A DNA stretch of 64,000 nucleotides from Bacteroidales bacterium (GCA_910575615.1 CAJTEX010000007.1:1-64000); one strand, 5' to 3'. Shown: positions 15,918-25,025, counted from the stretch's first letter. The notes: generated by a model not told the origin, from the letters alone. Program-made: numbers and translations.

Positions 15918-17926
15918 AATCCCAGTTCCTTTTCGAGGGTTGCAAGTTCTGAATCTATCTCTGCGATTTCGGCGAGGATTGTGTCAACGGGTTCTACGGT
16001 TTCGGGAACGTAGAACTCCTTGTTGAAGTTGACCTCGACACCGACAGTGTTGTCGAGAAGCCGGTAAGGCTTCGAGAGATAACGGGCGAGGAATTCAGCG
16101 ATTACGCGGTCGTTTTCTTCGGGGTCGGGATTGTACGGTATAACCTCGGTGTCTTTGTCGGTCTTGTTCGTTACCTTTGCGGAGGCCGAAACTTTGCCCG
16201 TAGTCTTACTACGCGAGATAGAGAAGTTTAAGCACCCCATGCCGAGGTTTTCATCGCTGCCATCTTTGCGAGAAATCTGTATAATGCCGGGGCGATTCTT
16301 GCCGGAGATATAAATATATTCTTTTGAGAATATGATTATGTCTTTCGGCTGAATATCGAGGTTGGCGAGTGCTTCTTCGGGGTACTCTGCATTATCTCCG
16401 ATAGGCCATAGCCAACCGTTGGCTTCGTCGTAGGTAGCCTCAAAATTCTTGATTTTGTAAGGCTCTCCATAGTAGCCGAGGCTTTCGCTTGCCGAACGTC
16501 CGGCTTCGTCTATCTCGGTCAGCTCGATTTGCTGCTTGTTGAAGTAGAAGTGCCATTTGTCGTAGACTTTGGCAATGTCGCAGTCGCGGAACTCAACGAG
16601 AGCGCGGACTATGTCGGCGCGGTGAGTTTCGTTCATCTCCTTGCGCTTGGAGCCTTTGTTCTTTTTCAGCGGTTGCCAAAGGTCGGAGGCGTTGATAAGA
16701 ATAACCTTATTTTTTCGGTCGGCAGATTTGTTCTTGTTGAGGATCCACAAGTAAGTAACAATGCCGGTGTTGAAAAATTCGTCGGAGGGCATCTGTATGA
16801 TGGCTTCGACCCAGTCGTTGTCAAAGAGATATTTGCGGACATTACTCTCACCGCTTCCGGCATCACCACTGAAAAGCGAGCTGCCGTTGTTTACCTCGAC
16901 TACAATACCTTTGCTGTCATGCAGGTGCCATGCGTTGTGTTGGAGAAAAAGGAGCTGACCGTCGCTTACCGACGGGAGGAAAGCGAACTGACCGGTCTGG
17001 TCGTCGCGGATTTCTTTCTCATAACCTTTCCAAGGTATGCCGTAGGGAGGATTGGCGACAACAACGTCGAACGACTTGCCGTTGAACGGTAAGGAAGTAA
17101 GCGTATTGCCGTATTTGATTTCGGCATTGTCGCGGAACAAAGATTCAATCTTTGCGAGTGCGTAAAGGGCATCGTTCCAGTCGCAGCCATTGGCGGCGAT
17201 GAACTCATAGCCCGCGCCCTCACGCAGACGGTCGGCAACACCGAAAAGCAGGTTGGCACCGCCGCAAGTGGGGTCATAGAGATGTACGAAGTCGCGCTTT
17301 GGAATGTCAATTTTCGCTGCAACGATTTCGGCGATCAGCGAAATAATATCTTCGGGGGTGTACTGTTCTCCGGCGGTTTCTGCGGAGATGTCAGCCCATT
17401 TACGCTTGATGTGTTCTTCAAGCGTGGTGATTTCAGAGTTGTTATAAGGCGAAAGGTCAATCTGCGCCCAGCCTGTGATGTACTGCATCAAAATACCTTT
17501 CTTCCGAAGTTCAGCTACCATGCCGTCGAGGTTAAGGTATTTGCTATCGTCGGTTCCTCGCTCTATGCCGAGCAGTTCTTTGAGTTGTGCATCGAACCCT
17601 GCGAGATATTGCGAGAAGTCTTGCTCAAAGGTCTTATCGTTGTCGCAGATACTTGAAAGAGTCTTGTTCTGCCGAACGATGTAATCATTGTAGCCGCACT
17701 CGCGGTCGCGGAAGGCTTCGACAAAATCCTCGATATTTTCGGTTGGGTCGATACCCTCGGCTTCTTGAATATCACGCATTTCATTGCGCATACGTCCTTC
17801 AAGCATAATGAGCGCGAAGAATGGCATCATATAGTCGGGGAATTTGCTCTGTTTGATACCCGAAGAAATCAGAAGGTCTGCGCAAGCCCAAATCTCCGAT
17901 TCATATGATAGAATATCCTTCATCAT
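15914..17926 (-). CDS. hsdM: Type I restriction N6-adenine methyltransferase subunit M (unit 1)
   Basis: The 670-aa protein has the HsdM N-terminal helical domain, SAM-binding motif I (YDPTCGGANLLFG, about residues 217-229) and catalytic motif IV NPPYG (in VVANPPYGIPW). The C-terminal extension (residues 480-670) is longer than in small HsdM proteins and ends in a coiled segment (EIAEIDSELATLEKE). It methylates adenine at the site chosen by HsdS. The start overlaps the XRE regulator stop by one base, so regulator and methylase are made from one transcript. Confidence 0.9.
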   Translation of the reverse strand: MMKDILSYESEIWACADLLISSGIKQSKFPDYMMPFFALIMLEGRMRNEMRDIQEAEGIDPTENIEDFVEAFRDRECGYNDYIVRQNKTLSSICDNDKTFEQDFSQYLAGFDAQLKELLGIERGTDDSKYLNLDGMVAELRKKGILMQYITGWAQIDLSPYNNSEITTLEEHIKRKWADISAETAGEQYTPEDIISLIAEIVAAKIDIPKRDFVHLYDPTCGGANLLFGVADRLREGAGYEFIAANGCDWNDALYALAKIESLFRDNAEIKYGNTLTSLPFNGKSFDVVVANPPYGIPWKGYEKEIRDDQTGQFAFLPSVSDGQLLFLQHNAWHLHDSKGIVVEVNNGSSLFSGDAGSGESNVRKYLFDNDWVEAIIQMPSDEFFNTGIVTYLWILNKNKSADRKNKVILINASDLWQPLKKNKGSKRKEMNETHRADIVRALVEFRDCDIAKVYDKWHFYFNKQQIELTEIDEAGRSASESLGYYGEPYKIKNFEATYDEANGWLWPIGDNAEYPEEALANLDIQPKDIIIFSKEYIYISGKNRPGIIQISRKDGSDENLGMGCLNFSISRSKTTGKVSASAKVTNKTDKDTEVIPYNPDPEENDRVIAEFLARYLSKPYRLLDNTVGVEVNFNKEFYVPETVEPVDTILAEIAEIDSELATLEKELGL

Positions 17927-18159
17927 TATTCAATATTACCGCCATTAATCAGTCGGCGTGGGTCAACATTCAATATAGATGCAATCTTCACAAGCATTTC
18001 TAAAGATGGCTGAGCCGCATTGGAGCACCAACGGGAAACGGTCGCTTCATTTTTGCCTAATTGCTCTGCGAGCCATTTACCTGTGCGATTTTGCTCAACT
18101 AAGACTACTTTTAGTCTATTTATTCGTTCCGTTGGAGTAGCTATATTGTTTGTTGACAT
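17926..18159 (-). CDS. XRE-family regulator of the unit 1 restriction operon
   Basis: From ATG 18159 (MSTNNIATPTERINRL) this is a 77-aa single-domain Cro/CI protein with the HTH GKWLAEQLGKNEATVSRWCS. A longer frame would begin at TTG 18186, inside the likely promoter, so the ATG is preferred. It is very similar to the regulator at 50418-50636, which heads the other restriction operon. It probably controls hsdM expression as a C-protein-like timer or repressor. Confidence 0.75.
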   Translation of the reverse strand: MSTNNIATPTERINRLKVVLVEQNRTGKWLAEQLGKNEATVSRWCSNAAQPSLEMLVKIASILNVDPRRLINGGNIE

Positions 18160-18183
18160 GTGATAATTCTTTGATGTTATTTG

Positions 18184-18191
18184 CAAAGTTA
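18184..18191 (-). promoter_or_regulatory. -7 element of the restriction operon promoter
   Basis: On the minus strand the site reads TAACTTTG followed by C, a good match to TAnnTTTG, 25 nt upstream of the XRE ATG. No convincing TTTG was found at -33, so activation or overlap with the XRE operator is possible. Confidence 0.5.
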
Positions 18192-18240
18192 GCTAATTTT
18201 TCTGAGATAGGAGCCATTATTTGCAGGAAAACGGATGGAA

Positions 18241-18283
18241 AAACTCTACATCAGGCACGTTGCTTGCTTGGTGTAGAGTTTTG
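18241..18283 (-). terminator. Terminator of the unit 1 mobilization operon
   Basis: An 11-bp perfect stem (AAAACTCTACA at 18241-18251, complement at 18273-18283) with a 21-nt loop lies 6 nt downstream of the last mobilization gene. It separates that operon from the promoter of the restriction operon. On the minus strand the 3' arm ends in GTTTT, giving a short T tail. Confidence 0.65.
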
Positions 18284-18289
18284 ATGAGG

Positions 18290-18976
18290 TCAGTCATGGG
18301 ATTGGTATTGGCGCTTGAGGCGGTCGAGGGAGTGGGCGCGGCGGAGGGAGTCGCGGTAGGCGATGTCCTGCTGCCAATGGCCGGTGTGCCATTGGCGGTA
18401 TTGCTTGGGGTAGTTCTCGCGGTAGAATTGCCCGAAGGCTATGGCGTCGGCATTGTCTTCGTACCACCTTTCGAGCTGACCGATGCGCTGTTCGTATTCT
18501 CGCTTGGTGTCTGATGCAGAATTTGAGAGCATTATACTTCCGGTCAGTATTATACCGACTATCGCCCCAACGATGCCGAAGGAAGGGAGGTAGAGCCGGA
18601 ACACGTCTTTCCAGCTCCTGAAATTGGAATCGAGCAGCTTCCGGTCTTCCTCGCCAAGTTCTGCCCTGACGCTTGTGGGAACGGATTTGATTATCTCGCC
18701 AAGGTTGGCGATGCCGTGCTCCTGTAGCTTCCCGGCGTTGCCAATCAGTTCTCGAATCTCTGCTGCATGACCGAAGTCCTTGACCGAGCCGTCGTCATCA
18801 AGGAGCAGGTCGAATATCACTCCTGCAAGTTCCTCCTCGTTTTTGACAATCGCCTCGTTTCTTGAGGCTGCTTTCTCGAAGCGGTCGGCAATGCCTGACA
18901 ATGCAGAGACGGTTTTCTTGTCGATGGTGTCGGGCACATCTGCCGAAGCCGGCACGTTTTCAAATGGATTACTCAT
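18290..18976 (-). CDS. Single-pass membrane protein, mobilization accessory
   Basis: The family is not recognised. The 228-aa protein has an acidic helical N-terminal part and one clear membrane segment near residues 130-150 (FGIVGAIVGIILTGSIML). A basic C-terminal tail follows, rich in Arg, Tyr and Gln. It overlaps mobC by eight bases and is last in the mobilization operon. Unit 2 has an unrelated-looking protein of similar size and membrane topology (56209-56883) at the same place. That suggests a membrane anchor between relaxosome and a foreign coupling protein. Confidence 0.6.
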   Translation of the reverse strand: MSNPFENVPASADVPDTIDKKTVSALSGIADRFEKAASRNEAIVKNEEELAGVIFDLLLDDDGSVKDFGHAAEIRELIGNAGKLQEHGIANLGEIIKSVPTSVRAELGEEDRKLLDSNFRSWKDVFRLYLPSFGIVGAIVGIILTGSIMLSNSASDTKREYEQRIGQLERWYEDNADAIAFGQFYRENYPKQYRQWHTGHWQQDIAYRDSLRRAHSLDRLKRQYQSHD

Positions 18977-19343
18977 GGCTGCTGTCGGTTAAAGTGTTTT
19001 TTGCTTTGTCTATTTCTGAGGCTATGAAGCGTATAGCCTCAATAGCCCATCGGTCAGGCTCTTTTGTAGTGTTGAGGTGGTGTGCAATCTGGTTGAGATT
19101 GTTCTTCATGCCCACAAGGTCGCGGAACCATTGGAGCGTCTGCGGTGAGCGGTCAGGGATTCTGCGCCGCATGACTATAAGGCGGCAGAGCAAGCTCAGC
19201 TTGATGCCACGCTCTTTAGCTTTCATGGTGAGCTGATTCTTTTCAGTGGAGGTGAGACGGAACGTGATGCGCTCCGTCAGGTTTTCTTCCGGATTGTCCG
19301 GTTTTCGCCTGCTGTTTCGCAGGGCGGATGGTTTCTTCTTCAT
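18969..19343 (-). CDS. mobC: MobC-like relaxosome accessory protein
   Basis: The 124-aa basic protein has a ribbon-helix-helix-like N-terminal half (ERITFRLTSTEKNQLTMKAK) and the MobC helix LVGMKNNLNQIAHHLNT, typical of plasmid mobilization relaxosome proteins. It should bind the transfer origin and help the relaxase. It follows the relaxase by 12 nt and overlaps the next gene. The gene order relaxase then mobC is reversed in unit 2, so the two blocks come from different mobilization families. Confidence 0.8.
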   Translation of the reverse strand: MKKKPSALRNSRRKPDNPEENLTERITFRLTSTEKNQLTMKAKERGIKLSLLCRLIVMRRRIPDRSPQTLQWFRDLVGMKNNLNQIAHHLNTTKEPDRWAIEAIRFIASEIDKAKNTLTDSSHE

Positions 19344-19355
19344 AGTTTTCAGTTT

Positions 19356-20375
19356 TTACAGTTTATATCCGTTTCGGCGTTTCCATTCCTCGTCAGGGTC
19401 ATCGGAATTGTGACCGTCGTTTATCTCATGTTCGGCGTTGCGAGAACTGCCACTGCCATCGACATTGAGCTGCGCATGATGTAAGGGCTTCAAGGGAGAA
19501 GAATGCTGCGATTTGACAACCGGCTTATCCTGAATTGAAAGATTCGGAATAAGAGTCATGTCGACACCCAAGTCTTTGGCAAGAGAATATTTTCTGATCT
19601 TCCCATCGGGGTCTGTCATCACAGCACAGATACCTTTCTTCTCATCGCGGGTCAGTGTTATGCCTTCTTCCGCAAGTGCGGCAATAAAGGCTTCAGTCGA
19701 ATCTGTCTTTTTAGCAGCTTTCTCGATGACATATTTGAGCATAGACTTTCGCTTTGCGGCCTCCTCGACAGCACGCTTACGGCGCATCTTCTCATCAATT
19801 TCCAACTGCGATGCTGATGGCTTATGACGACGTTTGGTTTTCTCCTTGCGTAGTTGACCCTCGGCCTTCTGATGAGCCGTTTCGCGCTCGACAGCTTTCG
19901 GCGGTGCCTCCAGTCCGTACTTCATGGCAATACAAGCGGCAGCGCGGTTGGCGTTCTTATTGATGAACTTGTCGCAAAACCGCTTTCCGTTAATGTCGGT
20001 TGTTCGGATAACGATATGGTAGTGCTCGTTATCCGTATTGTCGTGACGCGCCACGATGTATGGGTACTCCGAAACATCGTTTCCACGCTCCGACAGTTCA
20101 TCAAGAAAGTCCTGGATAATGGTGCGGATTTTATCCCGGCCATTGTCCGGCATCGAGCGCAGTATTGCGGTCTCGTTCGGTGTGAAGGATATGACTATCG
20201 TATAGCACCGGTTCTTGTAATCGTTTGCGGTAGCCATCCAGTCGCGGGCCTGTTCTTCCGGCGAAGCTGCAATATCGGTGTGGTTGGCAAGCAGAATCCC
20301 ACCGTCCTTGTCTCGGTTCTGCGCATAGCCCAGGCTGTGGGAAATGTCGGACGATTTTCCAACTCTCGCGTTCAT
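19356..20375 (-). CDS. Relaxase / mobilization nuclease of unit 1
   Basis: The 339-aa protein has the pfam03432-type relaxase domain: a candidate nicking Tyr17 (SLGYAQN) and the metal-binding triad His111, His118 and His120 (RHDNTDNEHYHIVI). After residue 170 a basic tail follows, with no helicase domain. It would nick the origin of transfer and carry the strand into a recipient using another element's secretion system. A likely origin lies just upstream (20441-20475). Confidence 0.85.
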   Translation of the reverse strand: MNARVGKSSDISHSLGYAQNRDKDGGILLANHTDIAASPEEQARDWMATANDYKNRCYTIVISFTPNETAILRSMPDNGRDKIRTIIQDFLDELSERGNDVSEYPYIVARHDNTDNEHYHIVIRTTDINGKRFCDKFINKNANRAAACIAMKYGLEAPPKAVERETAHQKAEGQLRKEKTKRRHKPSASQLEIDEKMRRKRAVEEAAKRKSMLKYVIEKAAKKTDSTEAFIAALAEEGITLTRDEKKGICAVMTDPDGKIRKYSLAKDLGVDMTLIPNLSIQDKPVVKSQHSSPLKPLHHAQLNVDGSGSSRNAEHEINDGHNSDDPDEEWKRRNGYKL

Positions 20376-20440
20376 TTCAGTGCAAAGTTTGCGCGGACTG
20401 AAGCCGCAGGTTTCACATATCGTCTGTCGGACAAATCGGG

Positions 20441-20475
20441 TCGAGGGGTTTCCCCTTGCAAGGGTGTTTTTTCGG
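20441..20475 (-). other. Candidate origin of transfer (oriT), unit 1
   Basis: Upstream of the relaxase, AGGGG-TTT-CCCCT (20444-20456) overlaps the perfect palindrome CCCTTGCAAGGG (20453-20464), followed by GTGTTTTTTCGG. Overlapping hairpins next to a relaxase gene are typical of transfer origins. The nick site is not identified. The 175-bp gap from 20376 to 20550 holds no other gene. Confidence 0.4.
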
Positions 20476-20550
20476 GCCGGAGCGACAGCGGAGTGTCTGA
20501 CAAAAACACATCTTGCAGAGCCACTCGAATTCCGGGAGCATTTTCACACC

Positions 20551-21618
20551 TCATAGCTTGAGCCCTCCCGTCTCCCGGTCGATAACCGCCTTCTTTTCGC
20601 CTCCCAAAAGAGGCGTGATGTCGAGCTTCGGCTTAGGCTGCTCTTGTCTGACATTGCGAGTCTCCTTCTCTTCAACTTCGATTCGCATGGACTTCCATTT
20701 TCGGTATGTTTCCGGAACCTTCGGGAGATGTTTTGCGAAGAGGGAACCGAACCCACGATACATGTCCGTGCGGTCAATTGCCGTTCCTTTCACAGCATCG
20801 TTGATGGCTGCAAAAGCCTTTATGCCAAATTCGTTTTCCGGCATAAAGCAGCGCACTTCAAGGAAGTCGGGATTTACTTTCAGGTATTCACAGACCTTGG
20901 CGAGTCCGCGCTTGCCGTTGATAATGATATGATAACGTCGCGCCATAAGGGGGTATGCACCATTGCGCGTGGCGGATTCCATAAGTGTCAGGAAATCGAG
21001 CGGATTTTCATACACCATGCAGATTTGGTCCTTTCGGCGTTGCCCTATAGTGCTAATGCCGCTTTCACCAATCTGCCGGAACATCTTGCCGTTGAAAGCC
21101 ATGAAACAGTCCGCTTCTTCATCCACAGGCATTGCCAGGACACGTTCACGCTTGCCTCCTTTGACCTGAGGCAGAGAACCTTTAAGAGCATAGAGCTTCA
21201 CAGTCTCCATTGAGAGTCCATAGCGGGTCATCATCCTGCCGAGTTCACGGTCTTTGGGGTGGCAGGTATCCGTGAAATCCCAGACCGGTCGGCTGACTGC
21301 GGTATAACCGAAAGCTGCGGGAGTGTTCTCACGCTCCGCATAAAGTTTTTCGACCTCAGCGAAAGCCTTTGAGCAGTCGCTATCGCCTGCAAGTCCGAGC
21401 TTGACAGCGAGTTGAGACGCACAGCCGTAGCAGTCCGGATTTTTCATAGCCCACTCATTTCGGGCATTGTTGACAGTAAGTTCCTTGCCGTTGCCAAGGT
21501 CATAATGTCTGAGATTTTTCCTTTGTGAGATGCAGACCAGTCCGGCCGCCATGCATAGGTCATCGACCGGGACGATAGAGTCAAACTCCATCGGTGTGAA
21601 TTTCTTTAATTTGTTCAT
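20551..21618 (-). CDS. DNA primase-like (Toprim-type) protein
   Basis: The 355-aa protein resembles the primase-like proteins of Bacteroidales mobile elements. A zinc-finger-like N-terminal region (WAMKNPDCYGCASQLAVKL) is followed by an inactive or divergent Toprim segment (QICMVYENPLDFLTLMES, then YHIIINGKRG). A long basic tail follows. It probably helps re-prime transferred single strands or replicate the excised circle. It lies between the relaxase and the VirE-like helicase; the 171-nt gap to the latter has no gene. Confidence 0.6.
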   Translation of the reverse strand: MNKLKKFTPMEFDSIVPVDDLCMAAGLVCISQRKNLRHYDLGNGKELTVNNARNEWAMKNPDCYGCASQLAVKLGLAGDSDCSKAFAEVEKLYAERENTPAAFGYTAVSRPVWDFTDTCHPKDRELGRMMTRYGLSMETVKLYALKGSLPQVKGGKRERVLAMPVDEEADCFMAFNGKMFRQIGESGISTIGQRRKDQICMVYENPLDFLTLMESATRNGAYPLMARRYHIIINGKRGLAKVCEYLKVNPDFLEVRCFMPENEFGIKAFAAINDAVKGTAIDRTDMYRGFGSLFAKHLPKVPETYRKWKSMRIEVEEKETRNVRQEQPKPKLDITPLLGGEKKAVIDRETGGLKL

Positions 21619-21789
21619 TCGTAGTGTGTTTATAAATTATAATCATCGGTTTTGTCCCAAATGTCCTTATGTCCTGAGGAAAACACCGAACATTACAGCC
21701 ATTTTCAGTAGTATTGTGCTTTCTGTTTTTCTTTCCCTTTAAGCCAAAATATTTTTGGATTGTAAGGGAAGGTATTTGGGACATTCGGG

Positions 21790-23589
21790 TCAGAATGGCG
21801 AGTCTTCGCAATCGAAGTCAAGAGTAGGAGAGAGTGGTATCTTGGGATTGTCAGTACGAATCCAGGGGCGTTTAATTCGTCCGTCGGCGCCACAATAGTC
21901 GCGGTGCATACCCGGCACTTTCTCTTTCTCCGACCTTACCCAACCGTGTATATGCTCCATGAGGGAGTTGATATACTGCGATGAATAGCGGAATGATGTT
22001 CGGATGGCATCGTTTGGCATTTCGCACTTTATCATCTTCGGAGATACTATTGTCAGCGGTTCAGTGCCTATCTGACGGTATTCGTCATCGATAAATGATG
22101 ACGGATCAATAGCCCACTTCTGCCACTGCGCCCTCTTGCCGAGCGGCCATGAGAAGTATGCTTTTGGAACGAGTCTGTTCAAGAACGCCTCTATTTCATC
22201 AAGCAATTCATCTCCGGCGGCAGTGGTATATTCAGCTTGTCGCCGATTGGCCTCCGATTCCAATTCAGGAGGAAGAAACAGCGTCTCTTCGGCAGTGTAA
22301 TAGTGATAAGCCTCAGCCCACAACTGGGGAACCTCGGATTTCAGTGCGTCAATCCATTCCCGAACTTCTCCTGTGCCCCTTATAGGGATAATCCACCAGC
22401 GGCGGTTGCCGTTACAGCTCTGTAGAAACTCTGTCTCGTTGGTCGTTGCGGCAAACACGTTGCTTCGGGGAATCGACTCACTCTTCCGGGCGTATGCCGG
22501 GCGCACATCATCGCGGACCCGGCTGAGAAACGCTTTGGCTGCCTCAGCATCATGGGCGCGTTTCATGCCGTTGAGTTCCGATATTTCCACAATCCATGCG
22601 CCAGTGATATCCTCAATCTTCGACTTGTCGTCGTGAGCGAATGAGAACGAATCAGAAAACCAGTTTCCGGCGATGATATTCAGGAATGTGCTTTTGCCAA
22701 CACCCTGCGGCCCTGTAAACGTGAGTATATGGTCGAATTTGCATCCGGGACTGAAAGCGCGGGCCACCGCGCCGACCATCCACTTGCGTGTCTGCATCCG
22801 TGTAAGAAGAGTGTCATCGGCACCAAGGTACCGGATTACAACTGTATCGATGCGCTCCACATTATCCCATGTCGCACTCTGTATAAATTCATGCACGGGA
22901 TTGAAGCCACGCTCCTTTGATGTCGTTTTGAGCATTTCGAGAATACGCGGCTGAGAGAGCTGAAGCCCGTATACATTCTCGATATAAATGGCAATCTTGC
23001 CTATCGATTCATCGTCAATACGGTTGTCTCGCTCATTGCAGAAGTCTGGACAGTCGGTAATGTCCTGCTTGGTAAAGCGGTCGAAACGCACTTTTTTGAG
23101 CTGTGGGTCGTTGAGTAGAATCAGTTTGATATTCTGACCTGTTCTTTCAATCTGATTCCTGTCGTTGAGCGATAGCGCCGCCTCCCATTCGTCCGAATTT
23201 ACATTGACTGATTTATTCTTGTCTTTTATCACTGTGAGCTTTACCGTTGTGTCCTCGGCGCAGAGTTGCAGCATTGCTTTATATGAGGGGCGACGTTTCG
23301 TTGCGGTTTCTTCCTTTACAGATTTGTCAAGGTCTCCGAACCTGAATATTCTTACAATTTCAAATGCATTGCAGGGCGCGTTGACCCCACTGATCCAGAC
23401 AATCTGTTGAACTTCGTCTGTTTCGAGTGTGACTTCCGGGTTGTATGTAGCGGCATACAACCCGGTGGTTTTATCAAGAAGGAATAGGTCCGCCAGAAAT
23501 TTTTCAATAGCGGCATGGCAGGAATAAGCACGGCAGAAGGTGCTTTCCATATCATGTCTTTCGGACAGAAGTTTGTAACCTACGCTCAT
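21790..23589 (-). CDS. VirE-like P-loop helicase (virulence-associated E family)
   Basis: From ATG 23589 (MSVGYKLLSERHD) the protein is 599 aa. It has an N-terminal VirE_N-like part and a pfam05272-type SF3-like ATPase with Walker A FTGPQGVGKSTFLN, Walker B-like AWIVEISELNG and an arginine-finger-like RRWWIIP. It would unwind the excised element's origin, together with the primase. The start is chosen because ATG and the preceding HTH stop overlap as ATGA; the longer frame is out of family. Confidence 0.8.
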   Translation of the reverse strand: MSVGYKLLSERHDMESTFCRAYSCHAAIEKFLADLFLLDKTTGLYAATYNPEVTLETDEVQQIVWISGVNAPCNAFEIVRIFRFGDLDKSVKEETATKRRPSYKAMLQLCAEDTTVKLTVIKDKNKSVNVNSDEWEAALSLNDRNQIERTGQNIKLILLNDPQLKKVRFDRFTKQDITDCPDFCNERDNRIDDESIGKIAIYIENVYGLQLSQPRILEMLKTTSKERGFNPVHEFIQSATWDNVERIDTVVIRYLGADDTLLTRMQTRKWMVGAVARAFSPGCKFDHILTFTGPQGVGKSTFLNIIAGNWFSDSFSFAHDDKSKIEDITGAWIVEISELNGMKRAHDAEAAKAFLSRVRDDVRPAYARKSESIPRSNVFAATTNETEFLQSCNGNRRWWIIPIRGTGEVREWIDALKSEVPQLWAEAYHYYTAEETLFLPPELESEANRRQAEYTTAAGDELLDEIEAFLNRLVPKAYFSWPLGKRAQWQKWAIDPSSFIDDEYRQIGTEPLTIVSPKMIKCEMPNDAIRTSFRYSSQYINSLMEHIHGWVRSEKEKVPGMHRDYCGADGRIKRPWIRTDNPKIPLSPTLDFDCEDSPF

Positions 23590-23963
23590 ATGAACCTCCT
23601 GTCTTTGGCACTGTTGCGCATGCCTTTGGTCATCTGCTCCATCTGTTCCTCGATGGAAGGCTGGCCTTTCCGAAGCCCCTCGGCCATCCACTGCCTTAAC
23701 TCGGAGGGGAGAAAAAGCAGGTTGCGCCCTGGCTTATAGCATGGTATACGACCCTCCTGAACGAGTGCATAGACCCTTGACACAGACAGTCTAAGAATAC
23801 TGGCGGCATCTTTGACTGTTACCATCTCTTCCGGAGCGGTAACGACCATTGGAGCCATAGCGCCTTGCAGTAGTTTACCGACAGTTTCGGTCAGGGCATC
23901 GACTTTTTCTTCAAGCCGTGCCATAATCTGAGGCATTGCCTCGAATGTTGGTTTTTCAATCAT
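23586..23963 (-). CDS. Helix-turn-helix (excisionase-fold) protein
   Basis: From ATG 23963 (MIEKPTFEAMPQ) this is a 125-aa protein. It has a coiled N-terminal segment (MARLEEKVDALTETVGKLL) and a MerR/excisionase-type winged helix (TVKDAASILRLSVSRVYALV, then PCYKPGRNLLFLPSELRQW). Unit 2 has its counterpart at 60430-60831. It is upstream of, and overlaps, the helicase gene. GGATAACC iterons lie 47-114 bp upstream of its ATG and are good candidates for its operator. Confidence 0.75.
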   Translation of the reverse strand: MIEKPTFEAMPQIMARLEEKVDALTETVGKLLQGAMAPMVVTAPEEMVTVKDAASILRLSVSRVYALVQEGRIPCYKPGRNLLFLPSELRQWMAEGLRKGQPSIEEQMEQMTKGMRNSAKDRRFI

Positions 23964-24009
23964 AATGCGGTACGATGGGGGATTTGAACATCGTGCCGCA
24001 AAGTTCATC

Positions 24010-24077
24010 GGTTATATTCCTCCAATCCAGTTATCATCCGGATAACCAATGGATAACCGATAACCTGAATATTATCC
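24010..24077. repeat. GGATAACC iteron cluster 1
   Basis: GGTTAT (24010-24015), GTTATC (24030-24035), GGATAACC (24040-24047 and 24051-24058), GATAACC (24059-24065) and TTATCC (24072-24077) lie within 68 bases between the membrane-protein gene and the HTH gene. The 17-mer at 24051-24067 recurs exactly at 26289-26305, upstream of integrase B. Confidence 0.7.
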
Positions 24078-24872
24078 GGCTTCTTCTGGCACAGGAAATA
24101 TATATGGCACCAGCGGTCGGTTGACTTCGATTATCTGAAGTCGAAACTTTGTAGTAGCGTCGGAATCCTTGAGTCGGCTTTTGATAGTACTGACCGCATA
24201 GTTCTGAAGCGTCAGCGGGAATGAGGCTTTAATCATTTCGGCTGTGGCAAAACCAAAAATTTTCGGACAAGTATCAGGATTATGGATACGACGACACACG
24301 TTCCATGCGAAATGGATCAGGTCAAATTCAAAGACTCCCTGCAATTTTCGCTTCTCTACAACCTCGAAAGGTCCGCAGGTATTCAGTTTCCTGAAATTGT
24401 CGAGCAGTTTTTCAATCTGTTCGTCCGACAGTAGATTGCCGAGAGTTCCGGAGATATAGCCGATGATTTCTTCCGATAGCTCCGCAGTTTTATCATTCTC
24501 AACGACTGATACTTCGCCTTCTTCGCCCTGTCTATCACAAGTGACGACAATATCGTCTGCTTTAAGTGATTCTGGGGCGTTGCCGGAGTCAACTGTTTTA
24601 CTTAGGTTTTGTTTTAATACCGCAGCGCACTTTCTTCCGGTTGCAAAAATTGCGGGCATTGCATCATTTACCATCGGTCCCGCCACAAAGACAGCCAAAA
24701 GAAACGGTGCTTCATAGAGAGTGAATATCCAAGCGGCATCAAGCCAGAACAACGCTGTGCCCGGATTTGAGGATGACCCGTTAGTTCCCGCATAAGCTGT
24801 CTTCATTGCCATAATCAGGAAGACAATGGTGATTAATACGGTCATGGTTTTCAATGTGTTGTCGCTTTTCAT
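24072..24872 (-). CDS. Conserved-position membrane protein of unit 1
   Basis: Unrecognised 266-aa protein. Two hydrophobic N-terminal segments (residues 8-28, TVLITIVFLIMAMKTAYA; and 45-70, WIFTLYEAPFLLAVFVAG) precede a soluble helical domain. The soluble part ends with a folded region (residues 150-260) that resembles the C-terminal part of the 440-aa protein at 61168-62490. It occupies the fixed slot between integrase and HTH/helicase genes seen in all three units, suggesting a role in element maintenance or transfer. A -7-like element lies 29 bp upstream. Confidence 0.55.
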   Translation of the reverse strand: MKSDNTLKTMTVLITIVFLIMAMKTAYAGTNGSSSNPGTALFWLDAAWIFTLYEAPFLLAVFVAGPMVNDAMPAIFATGRKCAAVLKQNLSKTVDSGNAPESLKADDIVVTCDRQGEEGEVSVVENDKTAELSEEIIGYISGTLGNLLSDEQIEKLLDNFRKLNTCGPFEVVEKRKLQGVFEFDLIHFAWNVCRRIHNPDTCPKIFGFATAEMIKASFPLTLQNYAVSTIKSRLKDSDATTKFRLQIIEVNRPLVPYIFPVPEEAG

Positions 24873-24900
24873 ATAATTGTGAGATTTTGAAATTGTCCGA

Positions 24901-24908
24901 CAAAATTA
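24901..24908 (-). promoter_or_regulatory. -7 element before the unit 1 membrane-protein operon
   Basis: The minus strand reads TAATTTTG followed by TC, matching TAnnTTTG, 28 nt upstream of the membrane-protein ATG. No exact TTTG was found 20 nt further upstream, so this is moderate evidence. Confidence 0.4.
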
Positions 24909-25001
24909 CAGAGGATTGATTGCTAAAAACGAAATGTTGGACACTTTTTTTAGCCATATCGGTTCACTTTTAACAACTTCCTGTATTTTTAGCACAAAAT
25001 A

Positions 25002-25025
25002 GTCCGTTACCGGGCGGTAACGGAC
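25002..25025. terminator. Perfect hairpin terminator after integrase B
   Basis: GTCCGTTACC-GGGC-GGTAACGGAC forms a 10-bp perfect stem with a 4-nt loop, 67 nt downstream of the integrase stop. On the minus strand it is followed by TATTTTG, a modest T-rich tail. It separates integrase from the membrane-protein operon. Confidence 0.7.
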
